A stretch of DNA of 10,703 nt from CAYQTE01 sp964420285. GTDB lineage: Bacteria > Planctomycetota > Phycisphaerae > Tepidisphaerales > Tepidisphaeraceae. The DNA lies in assembly GCA_964420285.1 (NCBI GenBank), contig CAYQTE010000114.1, positions 1 to 10,703 on the forward strand. Direction: 5' to 3'. The notes under the pieces were generated by a model. It worked only from the letters and a program-made list of their open reading frames with translations. It was not told where the DNA came from and made no database searches. This document shows positions 6,081-10,703 of this stretch, in pieces. The translations under genes were made by a program, and so were the position numbers. Position 1 is the first letter of the stretch; each line of letters starts with the position of its first letter.

Positions 6081-7484
6081 ATGAGTCGAGCACCAAACGC
6101 CATGTTTTCCACCCGGCCCGGCGGCGCGAAGAACGGTTCGTCGGAGGACGCCTTTGCCAAGATCAAGGCGAACGTTCACCGGCGGCTGCTGGAGACGATG
6201 GACCTGACCGAGGCCCGGCGGATGGCGCCGGAACTGCTGCACACCGAATGTTCACGGCGCGTGGACACGCTGCTGGGCGAGCAGCGCACGCCCCTTTCCG
6301 CGCCGGAAAAGACCCAGCTCTTGCGCGAGGTGATGGATGAAATCTTCGGCCTGGGGCCGATCGAGGAATTCCTCCGCGATCCGCACGTGAGCGATATCCT
6401 GGTGAACGGGCCCAAGCAGATTTACGTCGAAAAATACGGCCGGCTGGAACAGACCACCGCGAGCTTTCGCGACGATGCCCAGCTTATTCACGTCATCCAG
6501 CGCATCGCCGCGTCGGTGGGCCGGCGCATTGACGAAAGCTCGCCCATGCTCGACGCCCGCCTTTCCGACGGCAGCCGCGTCAATGCGATCATCCCGCCGC
6601 TGGCGCTGGACGGCCCGGCCGTCAGCATCCGGCGGTTCGGAACCATTCCGGTCAGCGCCGACAAGCTGATCGAGGTCGGCGCGCTGACCGAGCAGATGGT
6701 GACGTTCCTCCAGGCCGCCGTGAAGTGCAAGACGAATATCCTGATCGCCGGCGGCACGGGATCGGGCAAGACGACGCTCCTGAACGTGCTGTCGCGCTGG
6801 ATTCCCGACGGCGAGCGCGTGGTGACCATCGAGGACGCGGCGGAACTTCAGTTGCAGCGGGACCACGTGGTCCGGCTGGAGACCCGGCCGCCGAATATCG
6901 AATCCAAGGGCGAAATCACCCAGCGCGATCTGCTGAAGAACACGCTGCGCATGCGGCCGGATCGGATCATCATCGGCGAAGTGCGCGGCGCCGAGGCTCT
7001 GGACATGCTACAGGCGATGAACACGGGTCACGCCGGGTCGATGACGACGGTGCATGCCAACACGCCGCGCGACGCTCTGCGCCGCGTCGAGAACATGGTG
7101 AGCATGGCGGGACTGAATTTTCCGATGTCGGCGATTCGCCAGCAGATCACCGGCGCCCTGGATCTCCTGGTGCAGTTGGGCCGCCTGGTGGGCGGCAAGC
7201 GCAAGGTGCTGGCGGTGGCCGAAATCACCGGCATCGAGGGCGACACGATCTGCCTGCAGGAGATATTCCAGTACCAGCAGACGGGAATCGACGACAAGGG
7301 CTGCGCCAAGGGGCATTTCGAGGCGTGCGGCATTCGGCCGCAGATTCTCGACCAGTTGCGCGAGCGAGGCGCCGATCTGCCCGATGATCTCTTTGACCGG
7401 CGGGTGATGTCGACGTCGAGCGTGCCGGCGGCGGCGCCGGTGGCGCCGGGCAAGGCGTTCGGCGGGATGAAGAAGGTCGGATAA
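6081..7484 (+). CDS. cpaF: CpaF/TadA-type pilus assembly ATPase
   Basis: A 467-residue secretion ATPase that should drive Flp pilus assembly as a cytoplasmic hexamer. GGAGG at 6065-6069 is two bases from ATG 6072 and eleven from ATG 6081; I prefer 6081 on spacing, but 6072 adds only three residues. The N-terminal region (about 22-100) is helical and is followed by LGPIEEFLRDPHVSDILVNG (91-110). The ATPase core has Walker A GGTGSGKT (224-231), an Asp box around VVTIEDAAEL (247-256), Walker B RIIIGEVRGAEA with E300, and a His box GSMTTVHANTP with H325. All key catalytic residues are present, so it looks active. The length is normal for the family. The last 25 residues are Pro/Ala/Gly-rich. It sits between cpaE and tadB, as in classical Tad loci. 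Confidence 0.96.
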   Translation: MSRAPNAMFSTRPGGAKNGSSEDAFAKIKANVHRRLLETMDLTEARRMAPELLHTECSRRVDTLLGEQRTPLSAPEKTQLLREVMDEIFGLGPIEEFLRDPHVSDILVNGPKQIYVEKYGRLEQTTASFRDDAQLIHVIQRIAASVGRRIDESSPMLDARLSDGSRVNAIIPPLALDGPAVSIRRFGTIPVSADKLIEVGALTEQMVTFLQAAVKCKTNILIAGGTGSGKTTLLNVLSRWIPDGERVVTIEDAAELQLQRDHVVRLETRPPNIESKGEITQRDLLKNTLRMRPDRIIIGEVRGAEALDMLQAMNTGHAGSMTTVHANTPRDALRRVENMVSMAGLNFPMSAIRQQITGALDLLVQLGRLVGGKRKVLAVAEITGIEGDTICLQEIFQYQQTGIDDKGCAKGHFEACGIRPQILDQLRERGADLPDDLFDRRVMSTSSVPAAAPVAPGKAFGGMKKVG

Positions 7485-7505
7485 CCGCGGATCGGGAGGT
7501 GCAAT

Positions 7506-8489
7506 ATGGATCGCCAGGAATTACTGAATCTGATCCGCGAGGCGGCGGCCTTCGGGCTGATACTGTCGGTATGGCTGATTGGGACGCTGCTCTGGGTGGC
7601 CCGGCGGACTCGCCGCGCCAATGAGATGAGCAAGCGGCTGGCTCTGGCCGATCCGAGCCGGGCGAAAAACGGTCGCGTGCTGCAACTGTGGAAGGACGGC
7701 GAGGTCGCCACCGCGACCGTGCCGGACCAGCGGCCCAACCTGGGCATCTACGCGCAGATCGACAAGATGCGGCTGGACGCCGGCTGGCAGTTGTCCCTGT
7801 CCGCCACCCTGCTTCGCCTGGGCGGCGCGGCTGTCGTGGCGGCGATACTCGGATTCATTGTCACCGGCACGCCCCTGATGATCGGCGCAGCGCCGATCGC
7901 CGTCGGCGTTGTTTTCTGGATCTACCTGACTCAGCGCATCACCAAGCGACAGGCCCTGTTCGAGCGGCAGCTTGTTGATGCCCTGGAACTGGCGGCCAGA
8001 AGCCTGCGCGTCGGACATCCCCTGGTCGGTTCGTTCCGGCTGATCTCCGAGGAAATCCCCGCGCCGGTGGGCGAACTGTTCGGCCGCGTCTGCCAGCAGC
8101 AATCCCTGGGCGTGGCCATGGACAGTGCCCTGCGCGACGCGGCGGCGCAAAGTCCGTCCGACGACCTGCGGCTCTTCGCCACGTCGGTGGTGATCCAGTT
8201 GCACAGCGGCGGAAACCTGGCCGACCTGATGGGACGGCTGTCGGAGGTCATTCGCGAGCGCAACCGCCTGGCTCGCCGCGTCCGCATCCTGACGGCCCAG
8301 ACCCAGCTCAGCAAGCGCGTCCTGCTGGCCCTGCCCATCCTGGCGTTCGTGGGGCTGAGCTTCATGAACCCGGAGTACATGCGCCCGCTCTACACCACCC
8401 ATTCCGGCGATATCGTTTCGGCGGTGGCCATCCTGGGGATGTTCTTCGGATGGATGTTGATGAACTGGCTGGGCAAGGTCGTTGTGTAA
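7506..8489 (+). CDS. tadB: TadB-type inner-membrane platform protein
   Basis: A 327-residue integral membrane protein, one of the two platform subunits on which CpaF acts. ATG 7506 has an excellent site, GGGAGG (7494-7499), six bases upstream. Hydrophobic segments lie at about residues 13-32, 103-120, 122-141, 272-288 and 302-322. The type II secretion F domain covers about 150-290. FERQLVDALELAARSLRVG (152-170) and the stretch with QLHSGGNLADLMGRLSEVIR (231-250) are typical of TadB. The first segment and the soluble linker (33-97) are longer than the minimal F fold but normal for TadB. The gene begins 21 bases after cpaF and ends 12 bases before tadC, as expected for co-translated partners. 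Confidence 0.94.
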   Translation: MDRQELLNLIREAAAFGLILSVWLIGTLLWVARRTRRANEMSKRLALADPSRAKNGRVLQLWKDGEVATATVPDQRPNLGIYAQIDKMRLDAGWQLSLSATLLRLGGAAVVAAILGFIVTGTPLMIGAAPIAVGVVFWIYLTQRITKRQALFERQLVDALELAARSLRVGHPLVGSFRLISEEIPAPVGELFGRVCQQQSLGVAMDSALRDAAAQSPSDDLRLFATSVVIQLHSGGNLADLMGRLSEVIRERNRLARRVRILTAQTQLSKRVLLALPILAFVGLSFMNPEYMRPLYTTHSGDIVSAVAILGMFFGWMLMNWLGKVVV

Positions 8490-8501
8490 CAGGAGTCGGC
8501 C

Positions 8502-9434
8502 ATGATTCAACAACAGCAACAACAACTGATTGTCGGCGCGATGGTGTTTATCGCCGTTGTCGCCACCGGCGCCGCCTTTGTCATGCTGCGCAAAGCCAAA
8601 CGCAGCGGCGTGCAGGCGCGACTCGACAAAACCGGCGCCAACCCCGCGTCGCGCAAACAGGACAGAAACCCCGGCGACGGCCAGAAACTCTCCGGCGTCA
8701 TGGGCAACATCGGCACCGCCGTCAGCTCCGGCCCGGCCAGCGCAACACTGCGCGAGCAGCTCATTCAGGCCGGCTATGACGGGCCGAACGTCCCCTCGGT
8801 GTATCTGGGCACGAAGATGGTGTTGGCGGTGGTCGGCGTCCTGGTGGCCCTGGCGCTGGTGGCGCCGTCAAGCCTGTCATCGCATTCCAAGATGATCGCC
8901 GGCGGCGGGATCGTGGTGGGACTCTTCATGCTGCCGAACATGGTCGTCAGCTCCAAACGCAAGAAGCGGTGCAATCACATCCGCGTGTACCTGCCGCACG
9001 CCATCGACCTGCTGGAGGTTTGCGCCAGTTCCGGCATGGGCATGGACATGGCCTGGAATTCGGTCGGCGACGAGATGCGCCAGGTCAGCCCGCTGCTGGC
9101 CGATGAAATGGTGCTGGCGAATCTGGAGATTCGCCTGGGCGCCGCCCGCGCCGATGCCATGCGGCACATGGCCCGCCGCACCGGCGCTGATGAGTTGCAC
9201 AGCCTGGCGGCGGTGCTGGTCCAGTCCGAACGTTTCGGCACCAGCATGTCCGAGGCCCTGACACTCTTTGCCCAGTCCATGCGCGAAGCCCGCAGCCATC
9301 GCGCCCAGGAGGCGGCTGAAAAACTCAGCGTCAAGCTCATGCTTCCCATGCTGCTGTTCATCTTTCCGGCGCTGGTGCTGGTGACGGCCGGTCCGGCCTT
9401 CATCCTGCTGTACCACGCTTTGGGAGCCCATTAG
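8502..9434 (+). CDS. tadC: TadC-type inner-membrane platform protein
   Basis: A 310-residue integral membrane protein, the second platform subunit and partner of TadB. ATG 8502 follows AGGAG (8491-8495) by six bases. Hydrophobic segments lie at about residues 9-28, 104-122, 131-149 and 280-304. The F domain covers about 160-295. YLPHAIDLLEVCASSGMGMD (163-182) and AAVLVQSERFGTSMSEAL (236-253) are the typical TadC stretches. A basic cluster, SKRKKR, at 151-156 faces the cytoplasm in the expected topology. A run of six glutamines at residues 3-8, coded by mixed CAA/CAG, precedes the first membrane segment and is unusual, though probably harmless. The linker at 33-80 is polar and probably flexible. 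Confidence 0.94.
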   Translation: MIQQQQQQLIVGAMVFIAVVATGAAFVMLRKAKRSGVQARLDKTGANPASRKQDRNPGDGQKLSGVMGNIGTAVSSGPASATLREQLIQAGYDGPNVPSVYLGTKMVLAVVGVLVALALVAPSSLSSHSKMIAGGGIVVGLFMLPNMVVSSKRKKRCNHIRVYLPHAIDLLEVCASSGMGMDMAWNSVGDEMRQVSPLLADEMVLANLEIRLGAARADAMRHMARRTGADELHSLAAVLVQSERFGTSMSEALTLFAQSMREARSHRAQEAAEKLSVKLMLPMLLFIFPALVLVTAGPAFILLYHALGAH

Positions 9435-9465
9435 AGACAGGAAATTTTATTCGCCAAGGAATTGA

Positions 9466-9480
9466 CCCGCCAAGCGCGGG
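9466..9480 (+). promoter_or_regulatory. Short hairpin in the tadC-lipoprotein gap
   Basis: CCCGC (9466-9470) and GCGGG (9476-9480) form a 5-bp stem with a CAAGC loop, six bases before the GGAG site of the next gene. It is preceded by an AT-rich patch (9441-9451) in a 65-base gap. It is too small to call a terminator and could be chance. Confidence 0.2.
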
Positions 9481-9499
9481 AGAAGTGGAGTCGAGCGAT

Positions 9500-10081
9500 A
9501 TGAGAAACACGAACAAATGGCACAAGCCGGCAATGGCCGCCGCCGTGGCGCTGCTGGCCACCGCGTGTTCCAGCAATCCGGGTCCCGCCGCCCAGGACGA
9601 TCCACTGGCCGACCGGCGCGCCGACCTGGCCAGCGTCGATATCACCCGCGACACCGGCATCCGCAACGCCATCCTCGAACAGCACACGATCTACCCGTAC
9701 CACTTTGAAACCGGCACGGCCCTGCTCAACAGCCTGGGCGAGCGCGATCTGGCCGTGCTGGCCGACAGCTTCCGTCAGGCCGGCCGCGGCGAGATCTCTC
9801 TGCGGCGCGGCGATGCCAGCGACGAGCTGTATGCCGCCCGCACCGATTCGATCAAGACCGCACTGACCCGGCTGGGTCTGACGGCCGATAACGTGAAGAT
9901 CGACGACGCGGTCGCCGGCGGCGAGGGCGCACTGGGCAACGACGTGGCGCAGATTCTCAAGGCCGACGCCGGACGTCGCGATTCCAGCGGAGGCTCGGCG
10001 GGCTCGGGGGCGAGCGGGGCATCGGGCGGTGGCTCGGCGTCACCCGGCGGCGCCGCGGCGGCCACGACGGGAGGCATGTGA
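9500..10081 (+). CDS. CpaD/OmpA-like lipoprotein of the Tad locus
   Basis: A 193-residue predicted lipoprotein. ATG 9500 has GGAG (9487-9490) nine bases upstream; a GTG at 9485 in the same frame has no such site. A signal (KPAMAAAVALLATAC) ends at Cys23, a fair lipobox with Ala at -3. Residues about 62-140 have a divergent OmpA/CpaD-like pattern. YPYHFETGTALLNSLGERDL (65-84) and LADSFRQAGRGEISLRRG (87-104) are followed by an alpha-helix with YAARTDSIKTALTRLGL (111-127). CpaD lipoproteins of Caulobacter-type loci have a similar order of elements, and no other CpaD candidate is in the window. Residues about 162-193 are a low-complexity Gly/Ser/Ala tail. I infer an outer-membrane lipoprotein supporting the secretin. 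The family assignment is uncertain and I give no symbol. Confidence 0.65.
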   Translation: MRNTNKWHKPAMAAAVALLATACSSNPGPAAQDDPLADRRADLASVDITRDTGIRNAILEQHTIYPYHFETGTALLNSLGERDLAVLADSFRQAGRGEISLRRGDASDELYAARTDSIKTALTRLGLTADNVKIDDAVAGGEGALGNDVAQILKADAGRRDSSGGSAGSGASGASGGGSASPGGAAAATTGGM

Positions 10082-10083
10082 TC

Positions 10084-10703
10084 ATGAATAGCTCATTATC
10101 GGACGCATTTCGTCCGTGGCTGATCTGTTCCGTGGCCGGATTGCTTCTGGTGACCGGATGTGTCTCCTCGCCGCCGCCCCAGCAGGCCCCGCGCGAGGCC
10201 ACGCCGGCGGACGTGGAATTCGAAAATGGCGCCAAGCGCGCCCCGGAGCCCGGAACATTGTATGTCTTAGCACAGCTTCTTTCCGAACAGGGAAAGGACG
10301 ACCAGGCCCAGGTGATATTGGTCGGCATCATTCACGACCATCCGACCTACATGCCGGCGTACTGCGACCTGTCGGCCATCCAGATGCGGCATCATCAGGA
10401 TGAAGAAGCGATCAAGACGCTGACGGCGGGCCTCAAGCTCTCGCCCCACGAAGCGATTCTTCTGAACGATCTGGGCATGTGCCAGATGGTTCGGGGCGAT
10501 CACGCGGCGGCGGCGGAGGCCTTCACCAGGGCGGCCGGTTGGGCGCCGGATGTGGCGCGTTATCGCTCGAACCTGGCGGCGGCGCTGGGATTGATGGGAC
10601 GCTATGGCGAATCGCTGGCGTTGTATCGCCAGATCATGCCGGCGTCGGACGCGTATCACAACGAGGCGGTTCTGTGCAGCGCCCGCGGCGATCGTGAATC
10701 CGC
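10084..10703 (+). CDS. tadD: TadD-like TPR lipoprotein (3' end outside the window)
   Basis: The frame stays open to the window edge, giving 206 residues so far. ATG 10084 starts two bases after the previous stop, with GGGAGG (10069-10074) nine bases upstream inside the end of the previous gene, so translation is probably coupled. A signal with lipobox LVTGC (22-26) predicts a lipid-modified Cys26. From about residue 57 there are consecutive 34-residue TPR units: about 57-88, 89-122, 123-156 and 157-189, then the start of a fifth. Typical positions are seen in LNDLGMCQMVRGDHAAAAEA (127-146) and NLAAALGLMGRYGESLALY (163-181). TadD proteins are TPR lipoproteins thought to help the secretin assemble, which fits this place. 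Other TPR lipoproteins cannot be excluded. Confidence 0.85.
   Translation, partial: MNSSLSDAFRPWLICSVAGLLLVTGCVSSPPPQQAPREATPADVEFENGAKRAPEPGTLYVLAQLLSEQGKDDQAQVILVGIIHDHPTYMPAYCDLSAIQMRHHQDEEAIKTLTAGLKLSPHEAILLNDLGMCQMVRGDHAAAAEAFTRAAGWAPDVARYRSNLAAALGLMGRYGESLALYRQIMPASDAYHNEAVLCSARGDRES

Noticed and set aside
4752..6242. 496-codon reverse-strand open frame opposite cpaE
   Set aside because: It mirrors the codon bias of cpaE and spans two real genes and their gaps. The composition is Arg/Gln/His-rich with no signal or domain.
8508..8525. CAA/CAG run at the start of tadC as a repeat element
   Set aside because: It codes for a six-glutamine stretch in frame, is short and imperfect, and needs no other explanation.

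Overview
The window carries most of a tight-adherence (Tad/Flp) type IVc pilus locus. Every convincing gene lies on the + strand, in one operon-like row. The order is flp pilin 1, flp pilin 2, tadV/cpaA (prepilin peptidase), tadE-like pseudopilin, cpaB/rcpC, cpaC/rcpA (secretin), cpaE/tadZ, cpaF/tadA (ATPase), tadB, tadC, a CpaD/OmpA-like lipoprotein, and a tadD-like TPR lipoprotein that runs off the right edge. The DNA is uniformly GC-rich. Lipoproteins and an outer-membrane secretin show a Gram-negative (diderm) bacterium. The gene order (tadE next to tadV, cpaD-like gene after tadC) and an EW instead of EY pilin motif do not match the classical Caulobacter or Aggregatibacter loci. A planctomycete-like or other non-proteobacterial origin is my best guess, with low confidence.

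Layout. Positions 1-419 hold no gene I can support. They contain a strong GC-rich hairpin at the extreme left (probably the terminator of an upstream gene), a possible promoter near 86-114, and a hairpin just before the first pilin. Two 55-residue pilin genes (420-587 and 712-879) follow. They encode proteins identical at 46 of 55 positions and are separated by a 14-bp hairpin. From 944 to 1942 come the processing peptidase and a TadE-like minor pilin. From 2029 to 4817 come the outer-membrane and periplasmic parts (CpaB, secretin). From 4875 to 9434 come the cytoplasmic and inner-membrane motor (CpaE, CpaF, TadB, TadC). From 9500 to the end come two lipoproteins.

How it works together (family knowledge). 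TadV cleaves the Flp and TadE leaders. CpaF powers assembly on the TadB/TadC platform, CpaE helps place the machine, and the fibre leaves through the CpaC secretin, which CpaB and the lipoproteins support. The most interesting points are the duplicated pilins with an intervening RNA hairpin, the EW pilin motif, a CpaE with no P-loop lysines but a nearly complete receiver pocket, and a divergent CpaD/OmpA-like lipoprotein. I see a known type of system with unusual components, not a wholly new one.
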